Source: Ligula intestinalis
Lineage: Eukaryota > Platyhelminthes > Cestoda > Diphyllobothriidea > Diphyllobothriidae
DNA length: 64,000 nt
Direction: 5' to 3'
Assembly (NCBI GenBank): GCA_036362985.1
Contig: JAYGXS010000004.1
Location: 40,617,557 to 40,681,556 of the forward strand
Shown here one piece after another: positions 1 through 11,499 of this stretch; position 1 is the first letter of the stretch, and each line of letters opens with the position of its first letter. The notes beneath the pieces were generated by a model, which ran no database searches, was not told the origin of the DNA, and saw only the letters and a program-made list of their open reading frames with translations. A program made the position numbers and the translations under genes.

Positions 1-91
1 ATATTGGTGTGCACCGAAAGCAACCAAAAAACCAATTGCATAATGTTTATGATCTAATTACTTATTTATCGTTGGTTTCGTTAAGAAGGCA

Positions 92-200
92 TAAAGGGTT
101 AGGGTTAGCGTTAGTTTTCGGGTAAGGGTTAGGGTTAGTTACAGAGTTAGGTTTAGGTTAAGTTTTAGTGTTAGGGTGAGGATTAGTGTTATGGTTTAGC
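92..200 (+). repeat. Degenerate telomere-like (TTAGGG-type) repeat
   Basis: The stretch is built from variants of the animal telomere hexamer, with runs such as AGGGTTAGGGTTAG around 95-108 and 125-138 mixed with GTTAGG, GTTTAGG and TTAGTGTTAGGG. It is imperfect and short. It therefore reads as an interstitial telomeric sequence or a satellite derived from one, not an active chromosome end. It lies next to unremarkable AT-rich sequence (201-413) in which I see nothing. Confidence 0.6.
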
Positions 201-413
201 CTAAATGTTTACTTTTTGCTTTGTGATTGGTTTACGGGTTGCTGACATTGCTCTGTAATGTTCTCATGCTTCCCTAATGCATTTATTTGCATCAAATAAT
301 TAGTAAATCTTCATATTTATGCTTAAAACGTTCCGCAATAATGCGAGACATACTATTTTTCTGATTTTTTGGCTCACTGGCCAGCATAAAAGCAGCCAAT
401 CAGCGCACGTTCA

Positions 414-1815
414 GTGTACTTGTTTTGTAGACAAATAGCCCTTCTCTTTCCAGTCTCTCTTTCTAAAAAGCCTGAGGTAAAGTACAATAACCTCGATTTT
501 GCTAGCGCAAACCTTGAACTCATAAATGACTTCGTAAGTACTCTAGATTGGCATACTTTTTTTTCAACTAATGATCTAATCTTTTTCAATGAACATTTAC
601 AAAACCTTACAAAAAAATTCAGACTTTTATCCCACTTAAGCCTATTAAATCAAATTCAGCTTCGTCTTCCGTTCCACATTTTCTCCGAAATAGACTTTAA
701 AAAATTCCGGAAGCAACTTAAGGATCCGTCTAATAGCTCTTTGTCGGTGCACTTAAGGATAACGCAAATATTTGAATTAGCGCTAATAATAAGGCTTGCA
801 GGAGATAGGCATAGAGAGTCCCTGGCACTAAATGATGCTAACTCTTCCAAATCCGTTGCTCAAGTCTTCCGTTTTCGGTCATCCGCTAAGCTTCAGAAAG
901 TCATTCCGCCTTTACTCGATAGTAGTAATCATTTTGTTACAGAGGATTTGGCAAAAGCAGAAATGTTAAATTCCTTCTTCGCCAAGTTCTTTACAATTGA
1001 GACTAGTCCAACACCCGAAATACCTCTGATGTGTGATGCAAATCTCACTTCAGTTGATTTCTCACCTACAAGTATTCATAAAGGAATAGCTCGTCTTAAC
1101 AATTCACATTCAGTCGGGACGGATAACATTCCAAACTCATTTATTAAGCAATTAAGAGATTTTCCTCCTTTACTGAGCAAATGTTTTACAATATTTCTCA
1201 AAAACGGTTTTTTCCTGATTCTTGGAAAACTTCTATTATAATTCCAGCCTCTAAATCTGGTTCCACATCTGACATTAAAAATTATCGCGGTGTTCATAAA
1301 ACACCTTCTCTAGCTAAACTGTTTGAAAAATTAATCGCCAATAAAATGACAGATTTTTGCATAAGCAATCAAATATTTAATATATCTCAGCATGGTTTTT
1401 TACCGGACCGACCTTGTGAAACATGTCATATGTCTTTTCTTAATCTCCTCACTTCTCTTCGTAACGATCATTTATCTGTGGTGGTCATCTATTTTGATCT
1501 TAGTAAGGCATTTGATAAAGTACCTCATATGAGACTACTAGCCAAACTAGAGGCTATAGGATTTTGTAGTCCTCTTATTGACTTTATTAGATCATATCTT
1601 TCTAATCGAAAACAACAGGTCGTAGTGGGGTCCTTATTCTCTACCCCTACCGCTATTTTAAGCGGTGTCCTTCAAGGTACCGTTCTGGGGCCCCTGTTGT
1701 TCTTGCTTTATATAAATGATATTTCAACAATAGTTAAACACTCTCAATCGTATATATACGCGGCCGACTTGAAATGTGTATACTCCTTTTCTAATTCTAC
1801 GGCTGAGCGATGCTT
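414..1815 (+). pseudogene. LINE family A copy 1, RT fragment (broken)
   Basis: This is the linker plus reverse transcriptase of a jockey/CR1-group non-LTR retrotransposon. The linker (474-1150) is clearly related to the copy at 31.6-34.2 kb. RT motifs include NYRGVHKTPSLAKLFEKL, QHGFLPDRPCETC, VIYFDLSKAFDKVPH and GVLQGTVLGPLL. A frameshift near 1190-1240 separates two ORFs (414-1241 and 1181-1828). The catalytic box reads YAADLK where the other copy has YADDLK, so the metal-binding aspartate pair is broken. Homology stops near 1815, where an RTE 3' end begins. The endonuclease, the C-terminal part and the 3' end are missing. It is a dead copy. Confidence 0.85.
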
Positions 1816-2695
1816 ACAACGCTGCTGACGTCGTCCTCTTTGGCAACAACTGTAATTCAGTTCAGCAGGCGTTGGACAAGGTTAATGAGCGTGCCCGATC
1901 CATCGGATTACGCCTAAACGCGACTAAGACCCAAGTCATGCTCTCCTGTGTTCCCCCTACATCTGTCACTCCTATTGTTCTCGACGGCGCCCCTCTCGAA
2001 AAGGTCGACTCGTTTAGATACTTAGGCTCTTTGGTCACGGAAACGGGTCAAGGTGTCGATGAGGTTGTATCACGCGTCAACCGTGCCCGATCTGCCTTCT
2101 ACCGACTGTGCGCTCCTCTATGGAATAGAAGGGAAATATCACTACGCACAAAGTCCCGTGTTTACCAAGCAGTGGTTCGATCTATCCTGCTCTATGGCGG
2201 AGAGACATGGCCTATGCGTGTTGAGGACATGAGGCACCTTGAGGTGTTTGACAATGACTGCCTACGCCGCATCCTTCGTCACCGACGCGTCGACCGAATT
2301 CGCTGCTCCGATCTCCGCCGACGTTGTCACCTGGACGCTCTCCCTCCACTCCTGCTTCAGGGACGACTTCGGTGGTCCGGGCATGCGTCCCGGCGTGATG
2401 ATGGTGAGCTGATTCGTGACCTGCTTGTGGCGACGCCTCCCCCCACCTGGCGCAAACGTCGCGGCGGGCAGCTAAAAACTTGGACAGCAACGGTCAAGCA
2501 GGATCTGTCGTCAGTTTCCGGCCCATGCGTCTACGGCCTACGCCAGTGGAACCGTGAATGGATGGTGCTCTCGTGTGAACAGGCGCAAGATCGACGCGCC
2601 TGGACAGCTGTGATTCATGATGCAGTCAACGTCAAAACTGATGCCGGCTCAACCCGCCCGAGGTGAATGCCGTTACAAGTACAAGTACAAGTAAG
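1816..2695 (+). mobile_element. 5'-truncated RTE-type LINE 3' end
   Basis: An uninterrupted reading frame from about 1816 to the stop at 2664-2666 encodes the C-terminal third of an RTE-clade ORF2. It starts at the RT active-site box (written AADVVLFG, normally ADDVVLFG). The thumb follows (RYLGSLVTETGQG) and then the conserved C-terminal region (SILLYGGETWPMR, LRRILRHRRVDRIR, GRLRWSGHASRRDD). About 10 bases after the stop lies a short tandem tail, ACAAGT repeated three times (2675-2692), as expected of RTE elements that end in a short simple repeat. GC content is well above its surroundings. The long open frame suggests a fairly recent insertion. Its left edge joins LINE A copy 1 and its right edge joins a reversed LINE A endonuclease. 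Confidence 0.85.
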
Positions 2696-3800
2696 TCATT
2701 TCTAGTCACTGAACTGACCAGTTGTGACATGTTTGCAAAGTTAATAGTTTCTACCAATTTTTGACATTTTGGCGGACAAGTATTTGCCTCCCAGTCAACG
2801 TCTGGCAGATTAAAATCACCTATGATTATTTTGACATCAACTTCAGCTTCTGCAACTTTTGCAAACAGTTCGCAGAGCGCACTTTCATTACCAGAATAAC
2901 ATGGGAGATTATAGACACAGCCAATTACAGCTTTTTATTGTGTGGGAGGATGACTGAGATAAAGCAAACATCTCCCGAAAACGATGAAATGCTCAGATGA
3001 AACGGGAAATGCACAAAAGATGATTTGATATAAAGAAGGCAACCACCACCACGTTTTTCAATGCGGTCTTGTCGGTACAAACTAAAATTATCTATAGCGA
3101 GCGTTGAGTTAGAGATAAGAGAGTGAGCCCAAGATTCAGTGATACAAATAACATCTTGATCAAGCTCAAAAGCTACTGTTCTGAGCTCTGTCATTTTATT
3201 AACAACTGATCTCGCATTCAGAGAAACTATACTGAGCGTATCCCTGAGATGCAGGTTACGCTAATCCGTATTTATAAAACAGGAAAACTTGGTGGCGGAC
3301 AGGGAACTGGCATGGGAGAAACAAAAGGCGGAAAGCAAGATTGCTGTGGTCTACAATTAGCTGAAATATAATTGTTAAATATATGAAAAGAAAGAAGATC
3401 TTCGGAAAATCGAGTTGTACTCGTGAATTTTCGAACAATTATCACGTGTTCGTCGTCAGACTAAATTAAAAGTGAGGGCTGGGAATGTCGCACTAGATGT
3501 TTTGGAGGCAGAGGTTACAACGGTCGGGGGAGGGAAATATATTAGGATTATCGTATGGCGGCAGATTTGCTTGAAGATTGAGGAAAGGGTGCCCGTTTTG
3601 TGGAGTAAGAAAAGTACGAGGCGGTCGTAAAAAAGGATTATGATAAGAGTTAGCATAATTCTTTGGAAAACGCACGTTTGAAAATGACCTAAATGGGTAT
3701 GGAAGACTATGATCATAATTAGTAGTTTTGATTATGTGTTGATTTTGGGCAATTTGCGGGTTTGAAAAATAACTATCACGAGCATTTACATCTGCTATAG
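2696..3800 (-). pseudogene. LINE family A 5' fragment: ORF1 end plus APE endonuclease
   Basis: Read on the minus strand, 3258-2696 encodes an APE-type endonuclease with NARSVVNKMTEL, VICITESWAHSLI, IEKRGGGCLLYIK, IIGDFNLPDVDW and TINFANMSQLVSSVTRND. A frame change near 2925 separates the two halves. Upstream on the same strand (3800-3480) is a proline/asparagine-rich ORF that ends in CNLCLQNI. It could be the tail of ORF1 with a zinc-knuckle remnant. The final endonuclease residues match the family A copy at 31.6 kb (TINFSNWSQLVSTPTRQN). The fragment is cut at 2696 by the RTE tail. Confidence 0.7.
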
Positions 3801-3824
3801 ATGCTGAAGTGCCAGGCCACTGAC

Positions 3825-6540
3825 GCTTTCGGTGACATACCGCCTGCCAAATCAGACTCGTGACCAAGACACTATCCTCATAGCAGAATTGTATAAGGTC
3901 AGTGAGAAAAAAGACATCCTCGTCGTTCGGAACTTTAACGCTCCTGGTGTTTATTGCCAGACATGGACTGCACAGAGTCTTCCAGACAATTTCAATCATA
4001 AACTATTACAATGGGTTACAGGCAAGTTGCTCTGCCATGCCGTCAAGTTTGAAACGCGGGCTAGGGAAGGACAACAGTCGAACTGCCTTGACCTTATCTT
4101 TACCCGAGAGGAGGAAACTGTGATTGACCTGCAGGATCGACCCCCATTTGGGTCAAGCGACCACATTATGCTGTATTTCGAGTACTCGCGGTTCTCAAAA
4201 CCCTATTTCTCCGATACACGGGAAGGTAACATTTGGAAGGGCGACTACCCATTTATGAGAGTAGAAATGTCAGAGGTATAATGCAAAACAGACCTCCAAG
4301 GTGGAGCAAATGAACAGTGGATGACCTTTAGCTCGACGCTGAAAAGAACTGTTTGTCTTTACTGCCCCCTCAGAAGAAAGACAAGTACGAATCACCCGAA
4401 GTGGATAAACTCAAACTTGCAGGCCGCTTTAAAAAAACCGCTTCTGGAGGCGTTACAGACTGACCGGCTGCGATAAAAACTTACGGGAGTATACGCAACA
4501 ACGTAAAATTTGTTAAAGCGAATCTACGAAACTGCACAATAAAAAGGAGTTGAACATACTACACAAGTCGTTGGAACACCCCAAGATACTGTATGGCTAT
4601 ATACGAAGCAAGAAGAGATCTCAGGAACTGATCCCTGCCCTAAGATCAGCAGATGGACAGCTGGCGACCGATGACCAGATGAAAGCCTCCCTCCTCTCCG
4701 ATTTCTTTAAATCCATCAACACCCGAGAACCTACAACGTTTGCTGACGGTACGTCCACTCATCGACAGATAACTGCACCCTTACCCTTCTCTTCATTGCC
4801 CAAAATAAAGGACCTAGAGTTTTCCCACGACACTGTCAGAGCCGAATTACTCAAACTTAAGCCTGCCAAATCACCTGGGCCGGACAAAATTCCTGCACTA
4901 GCACTAAGAGAATTGGTAAACGAACTGTGCAAACCTCTGGCTACCATCTTCTAGAGATCTTTTGAAGAAGGTGAACTCCCAGAAGAATGGAAGTGGGCAA
5001 ACATCAGCCCGATCTATAATGGAGGTTCACGACTTAATTGCGCAAATTACCGTCCTGTCAGTCTAACTTGCATCGCGTGCAAAATAATGGAGCGCATTAT
5101 CAAGAAGCTTTTTATGGAATTCCTGGAAAGCAACAAAATACTATGTGATGGACAGCACGGCTTTCGCCTAGGACGCTCTTGCCTCACTAGTGCTTTTTAC
5201 TTACAGGAGAAATGGACAATGGCCACAGATAAGGGCTATCCAATTGATGTCATATTTTTTGACTTCAAAAAGGCCTTCGACAGTATACCAAACAGGCTTC
5301 TACAGAAGATTTAGGACGTGGAAATTCAAGGAAAAATGTATAAATGGATCAGCGGTTTCTTGTCCCTCAGAGAACAGAGGGTCGTTGTCGGAAACTCAAC
5401 GTTGGAATTGACAAATTTCGAGAGTGGTGGACCACAAGGCTCAGTTTTGGGTGCGCTGCTATTTCTGATTTGCGTAAACGACTGCCTCAATGAGCTTGAT
5501 TGCGCAGCGGTCATGTTTGTGGATGACATAAAAATATGGGCTGAAGTTAGCTGCGCCAACGACGCAAAGAGGTTACAGTCGAACATCGATAAACTGGTTA
5601 TCTGGTCGTCCACGTGGCTTCTTAACTTTAATTTATCCAAGTGTCTGGTTCTACACATAATCCCGGGGCGAAAAGTGTCGCCGAAACCCAGTTATTTTAT
5701 CAATGGCACCGCATAAGAAGAGGTTGATACGCACAAAGATCTGGGTGTATGAAAAACCGCAAACTTGATGCCAACCGAGCACTGTAAAAGGGCCGTCAAG
5801 AAGGCAACTAGTACACTGCACTGGATCAGACGAGCGTTCAAGTCTTTCCACCTGAACTCTTCAGGAAAATATTTTGCGCCTTTGTGAGACCACATCCTGA
5901 ATATGGAATGCCAGTTTGGACACCGTGGTTGAAGAAGGATATGGACCTTCTCGAGCAAGTGCAACGCAGGGCGACAAAGATGGTCGATGGTCTCAGGGAC
6001 TTACCATATCAGAAGAGATTGATCAAATTTGACATTTTTCCTTTGCCTTACAGGAACTTTCAATGCAGCCTGCTCTGGACATTCCGAATAATCGAAGACC
6101 ACAGTTCCTTCCTGAAATTGGAGGTTTTTTTCGAATAAGCCACCACAACTCACCTGCGTGGCCATCCTTACAAGGTCACAAACGAACGTACTCGATTAGA
6201 CCTCCGAAAATATTTCTTCAGTCAACGTGTGGTCCGATCTTGGAATTTGCTATAAAGCGAACCGGTTTTCGCCGACACAACTGCGGAATTTAAAAGAAGA
6301 CTATATATTATTCTATTTGACAAAAGTCGACTTTTACAACATGATTTGCTACTGCCAGCATTGTTAACAATTTTTCTAGCTCTAGACGGCTTTCATTCTG
6401 TTCCGTGAAAATTAATTCGAAATTATGTGTATGTCCCCCACCAACTGTATATTAACTGTAAAAATAGCATTGTTTGCTTTACATTTATAGGGTCCTCAAG
6501 GAAATTTCTTGCCTGCAACCCTTAAATATACATACAGAGC
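3825..6540 (+). pseudogene. LINE family B copy 1, endonuclease to 3' end (multiply broken)
   Basis: This non-LTR element runs from the last half of the endonuclease (NFNAP where GDFNAP is expected; QQSNCLDLIFT; GSSDHIMLYF) through the linker (4550-4954, SPGPDKIPALALREL). The RT domain follows (NYRPVSLTCIACKIMERIIKK, FFDFKKAFDSIPN, GGPQGSVLGALLF, FVDDIKIW) and then the C-terminal domain (HPEYGMPVWTPWLKKD, LEQVQRRATKMVDGL). In-frame stops or shifts occur near 4281-4550, 4952, 5312, 5714 and 5745. The active box is FVDD, which retains both aspartates. The 3' UTR ends near 6540 in a sequence like CCTGCAACCCTTAAATATACAT, which is shared with copies ending at 7460 and 45200. The N-terminal half of the endonuclease and ORF1 are missing. 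Confidence 0.9.
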
Positions 6541-7460
6541 TGGGACGTTGGAATTCAAGGAAAAAGTTTAAATGCATCAACAGTTTCCTGTCTTTTGGAG
6601 AATTAAGGGTCGTTTTTGGAAACTCGACCTTGGAATGGACAGCATTAGAAAGTGGTGTAAAACAAGACTCAGTTGTTGACCCACTACAATCGAACAATGA
6701 TAAACTGATTAGCTGATCGTCAACGTGGCTTCTTCATTTATTGTGTGGCCTGCTCTGGACATTCCGGGTAGTCTAAATAAATAAATAAATAAATAAATTT
6801 TATATTTTAGGCCCGGAGGGCCTCGTCATTGCAAACTTAGTGCTGTGGAAAAATGAATACAAAGTTGATAAATGCTGCTCTCCATTAAAAAACCACATAG
6901 ACAGCGGGAGCGTTTACAAGTGTTGGTAGATAAATTCATATTCACCAACATAACGTCGTTTTAAACTAGTAGTCAACGCATGGTGAACTAAGGAGGAAGC
7001 CACGGTTTTTCCCTGTGATTGGAGGATTTCTTCTAGTTAACCAACACAACTGATCTGGGTGGCGATCCTCTCAAGGTCACAATCGAACACACTCGATTTG
7101 ACCTGAGGAAGTTTTTCTTTAGCCAACCAGTGGTACGACCTTGGAACTCGCTACCAAGCGAGACGGTTTCCGCCGATACCATTGTTGTTTGTAAAAGAGT
7201 ATTTGATGGCATTTTATTTGACAAAAGGCGACTATCACAGCGTGATTTATGATTGCCAGCATTGTAAACCATTTTTTCTGGCTCCAGTCTATCTTCATAC
7301 TGTTTCGCACTGCTCCGCGACAACTCACTCGAATGAGTGTTTGTTACCACAACTTTCCAAAATGTTATATTGACTTAAATAATGGTATATTAGCTTTAAA
7401 AAAAGAGTCCTCAAGGACATTCCTCTCCTGTAACCCTTCAACTATACATCTATAAACTAG
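6541..7460 (+). mobile_element. LINE family B copy 2, internally deleted, split by repeat C
   Basis: 6541-6775 aligns with the RT part of copy 1 (FLSFGELRVVFGNSTLEW, then a jump to the C-terminal LLWTFRV), so a large internal deletion is present. Family B sequence resumes at about 7001 (compare 7021-7450 with 6130-6540) and continues to the family 3' end CCTGTAACCCTTCAACTATACATC. The intervening 6776-7000 is an unrelated repeat C inserted in the opposite orientation. A 7-bp inverted hairpin (GTAGGAC at 7474-7480, GTCCTAC at 7492-7498) lies just outside the 3' end. Confidence 0.8.
6776..7000 (-). repeat. SINE-like repeat C, copy 1
   Basis: Read on the minus strand, it starts with GCTTCCTCCTTAGTTCACCA and ends with a (TTTA)n tail, seen here as AAAT repeats at 6776-6799. 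The near-tail motif GAGGCCCTCCGGGCCTAAAA contains a GGCCC/GGGCC hairpin. The same unit occurs at 34807-35247 and, more diverged, at 35441-35690. At about 225 bp with a simple-repeat tail and no ORF it resembles a SINE or a LINE 3' end. I see no clear A and B boxes. It interrupts LINE B copy 2. Confidence 0.75.
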
Positions 7461-9399
7461 TATGAACAAGCTGGTAGGACTGCCTTTAGAGGTCCTACTT
7501 GTCTTTGACATATATTACTTACCTTCTTTTACATTTTGCACCAGCCTGGCTTTCCTTTAATCCTTAAATTTTGTCAATACAAGGTTGAATTTCCCTTTTC
7601 CTTAGATTTCACTAGATTAATTTTAAATTTCCATCAATAAAAACAGTGAAAAGTACCCCTATAATGAAAGTGGGGCAGAGTTCAGCAAGCCCCCATTTTC
7701 AAAAAACACTGCCTTAAAAATATTTCCAGAAAAAAAAGTTGAGGTAAGGTAGATTAATACTGTAACGGCAATCGAGCATGTGAATATCAAATGCCAGTAC
7801 AGTGCGCACAGGAGTGCTAGATCACATGCCAACTCAGTAAGAAGCGTTAATACAGGTGAGGCCCTGACATTCTAGGAACTGGAATGTAATTCTGATCATG
7901 ATCAATAGCAAACTAAACGGGCGCGGTTTAAACCGTGCACGTTATTATGTCGTCGATATTTTGCCTGAAAGGAAAATTATATAAAATTTATGACTCGTGG
8001 GATAGTTAGTGCATAGACGATTGATTTTGACGTGGCTTTTTACATTTCCGATAATCATGGAGTCGTTGAGAAACCCACTCAAGACTGACGAGGAAACTTA
8101 AGAGTTAATCGAATCAGTGTTAAGATAATAAAGTAGTCTTCGCTAGCAAGCAGATGGAATTGTTTATAACTTAATTCAGTTTGGCAACTTATATGAAAGG
8201 AAGCAATGTCTCGAAACAGAGAACTGGACGCGCTTAGGAATAAAAGATTCGACAGGATGTAGGTAAGGAATTACGTTGATTACGTGGGTGACTAACGGGG
8301 GTAAGGACTGACATCCTGGGGAGGTTTGAGCAACTGTTAAGGCGGTAAGTGGAAGCAGAGACCTTGTTTGCGTAGTATATTACTTCAAAGGAAGACATGT
8401 CGGCAGCAGTAGATTGGGTAGGCCCACTCATTTATCCCTACTCCTTGCATGTTTTCCTAAGAAACGGTGGTTATAGTGTTTTATAGATTGGGAATTAGGA
8501 CACGCAGTGGAATATACTTTAATAAATGCTGAATGCATTTTTATTTATCTGTATTTAGAGGTGTTGTTGATTTATATCTGTAGAATTTCCTAATCTGTAC
8601 TGTCTCTTAACTTATTGCGGAAAAACCAATTATCAAATTGCAGGTTTCTTGAATTACCCGAAAAACTGAAATGGTGGTTAGGAGGTCGTCTCGTAGTGGA
8701 CCTTAACGCCATTGTTGACTCATCATGCCAACGCTGCGGTTACCCTGTCGGCTGGACTCTGCCCTGTCTATCGCTCAAAGTCTGAGCAACTTACAAACAC
8801 ATCCAGTCTTGCTTGTGTCCGATTCGCACTGTTTAACCAATGACCACCAGTCTGCCGAAACAAAGCAAGTATTCGGCGGCCGCCTGTGATGACTGCCGTC
8901 AGTGGACAATTGGGATTCCACCTTCGCGTGGCATTGTCGCGCTGACGCCGCCCTCTCCCACTGGCCTCACGGTCAGACGCCCTGCAAGACCTATTGGCAA
9001 CATTGCCCTCAACTCTTCTGTAAACAATATACTGTTCCTCCTACTCTGGCCTTCCCAAGACTTCTCCCATCTCCTAAGGAACCGTGGGCCTGAAAGATTG
9101 AAGCTGTTAGGGTAAACCATCGTAGTGGTACAAAGCACCGCGCACACCTTCAATTTACATGCAGAAAAAGTTACTCCCAGCGCCACGGGAGGCAACTTCG
9201 AGTATTTTTTTGACTTCACACATGCTTCTAAAATTTCTTTCCTTGCCTTTCCTATTTCCCAACCCCCAAAACTCCAGAACCACCGTTTTTGCAGGACAAA
9301 ATGCTGGGACTATGGGTATAGGAGTGGGCCTATATAAACTACTTTTGCTGACATGTCTGAAGGGGATTAAAGTGAAGGTTATCGCCCGCGATGGCGGGA
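7461..9399. other. Unannotated stretch
   Basis: AT-rich sequence to about 8640, then a more GC-rich block (about 8690-9340) with several overlapping short ORFs and no recognisable domain. I see no splice-supported exon and no known repeat here. Confidence 0.5.
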
Positions 9400-9640
9400 A
9401 TAATTCAAACGACCACCAGTAATCGATCGATCGCGTGCATCAGGCACGGGTATAATAAGAAGGTGGCGGTAAGACGCATCCATTCGATGATGGCAGAAGA
9501 GTAGGCAGCACGTAGCAGATACTGCTCTCTGACTACGCCTCTGATAACGAATCCGCGATGAATGTCGGAACGTCAGGCGAATAAAATGTTGCCCCAGCGA
9601 CCGAGTCATCCTCTGCTTAGTATACAGCACGCTCTGATTA
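9400..9640 (+). mobile_element. Penelope-like terminal repeat remnant (P4 type)
   Basis: 9535-9640 matches the P4 terminal unit found at 44881 and 34920. It has a hammerhead-like core followed by CGTCAGGCGAATAAAATG and CCAGCGACCGAGTC. No PLE coding sequence accompanies it. The sequence before the core (9400-9534) does not match the other copies. Confidence 0.6.
9535..9582 (+). ncRNA. Degenerate hammerhead-like ribozyme (P4)
   Basis: The stretch ACGCCT-CTGATAA ... GGA-ACGT-C-AGGCG keeps a 5-bp helix I (CGCCT with AGGCG) and the palindromic ACGT. The CUGAUGA box is changed to CUGAUAA and GAA to GGA, so it should be inactive. Confidence 0.5.
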
Positions 9641-11499
9641 TGAAAATGAGAATGTTTAGAAACGTCAGTCTTCATATAACTTGGTCACAGGAGTTGCCCC
9701 CTCTTCTTTCTCCTCTGGGGATGATAAAAGCAACATTTTATTTGTGCCTCGAATTTTCGCGCATAAAATTTTCCATAAACTAACTATTTTATTTGAGGCT
9801 AAATAAACTAGTACAGAGGTTCACTCGAAAAGCAACCGAATGTAGCTAATCAATCTCAAAGTAAACTAAAAAACGAAAAATTAACTAAATTTAGCTTAAA
9901 AAAGGTAAACCAAAATAAACTAAACTAACTACACTAGAGAGAAATCAAAGACTTAAAATCAACTATTTAACCTTCATAACAAACTAAAAGTAAAAATGAA
10001 AAAAAGCAGAAAAATAAAGTAAACTGTCAGTAAATTTTTGGTATTTCTCTCTTTATTTATAGTGCAAATTTTTATGACAAACTTCAGGCAAATCATTACG
10101 ATTTCTGATAAGTTAAATTAATTTCAATGAGGAAGAATCTCAGAAAGAATTGAACAAACATACAGTTGTCTGTCAGGGAAATTTATGCAGATTTTGAATT
10201 GAAGAAGGTGAAGCACCTCCACTCGCAACTTCCTATCAATTTAGTGACATCGTTGTTTTCGACAAACTTACAACATTCACACAATCTCAATGTGATGAAA
10301 GGCTGTAGCTGCTAAGCCTCCAAAATGTATAAAACACGTATTAGAAGAGACGCAACGAAAACTTCCTAGTGTAGGCTTACATTGCAGCAACTAAATTACC
10401 GCACTCACTAGTGGAAAAAAGTGGGAAATTTATAAAATTGATGACGTAAATAAACGGTAAGACTCACTAGATCCTCAACGATCCCTGATAGTAGAAGCCA
10501 TGAAAATCACTTCCCAAAGGATGGATTGGTCAATGTTGGGATCTTTGTTCGTAAATCCGAAGTCGGGAGAGTCGCAAGGAATCTCGCTTTCAAAGCACAG
10601 TAAGTTGATTCTGAGCCCGAGATGATCACCAGAAAATGGTTTAATTGAAGGGCGAAGGTAACAGAAACCGGTGAGGTTGAGTGCTGTAAGAAATGTCGGT
10701 GAGTAAGCAGGAAATGCTCAGAACACGCCACGTGAGGAGGTAACCGGAAGTTTATATTTTGGAACGTGCGGCTAAACCAAAAATTGTATTAATTTAAACA
10801 AAAACAAACAGGTGAAGCAAAGGGCCTACAAGGCACAACTCTCAATTGGGGCCTAGAAACGCAGCTGGTTGGCGCGCTGGGCCTACGCAAGCCTTGAACT
10901 TGTGATCAAAGTTGCGAGTCCCGCTAAGGTAGGTAATTTATTGACAGACAGCTCAGATTAATTCAAGTCCGTATTGATCAAACAGACAGGACAACAACAG
11001 CAACCTCTGTTCGGTTTCGATCTTAAAATTATCAGAAATGTCTACTAAACCAACAAAAGGACGGACTTTTGCGCTGATAGGAGCAATCTGCCCGCGATGG
11101 AATCCTAACCTACTTTCATTAAAGTAAGTTGTGTGCTTCCTATGCACTTAGATGGCAGTATTATATCCTACGTACTTTTTGAAAGGTACCTAGGTTCATA
11201 ATGGTGGTTTAAAAAAATACCAGCTGTGACAAAAAGACCAGGCGACGTTAAGAATAATCTATAAGTTTGTTTAACTAAGCTTCTAATAATGAGCAGGCAT
11301 ATCAAAGTTAGGGTTGTCTATTCAGAAACCAACAGTTACTTTAACAAACGGGAACATAAACTGAAATTCACCAAAATAAGTACAGAATTGCTACCTTTGT
11401 CGATAAAATATTAGTTAGATGATGATGGAAGTGTAACAGAAATAAAAAGTGATATTAAATGCTTTGCTTGGTTGGAGGGTTGAAGTTCACGCTTAAACT
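9641..11499. other. Unannotated stretch
   Basis: Strongly AT-rich around 9780-10200, with TAAACT-like words, and otherwise featureless. Short ORFs have no recognisable domains. I see no gene. Confidence 0.5.

Noticed and set aside
3493..3999. 168-codon minus ORF
   Set aside because: Its first half is the antisense shadow of the LINE B endonuclease at 3825 onwards. Only the second half may be a LINE A ORF1 remnant.
6776..6799. AAAT microsatellite
   Set aside because: It is the tail of repeat C rather than an independent microsatellite.
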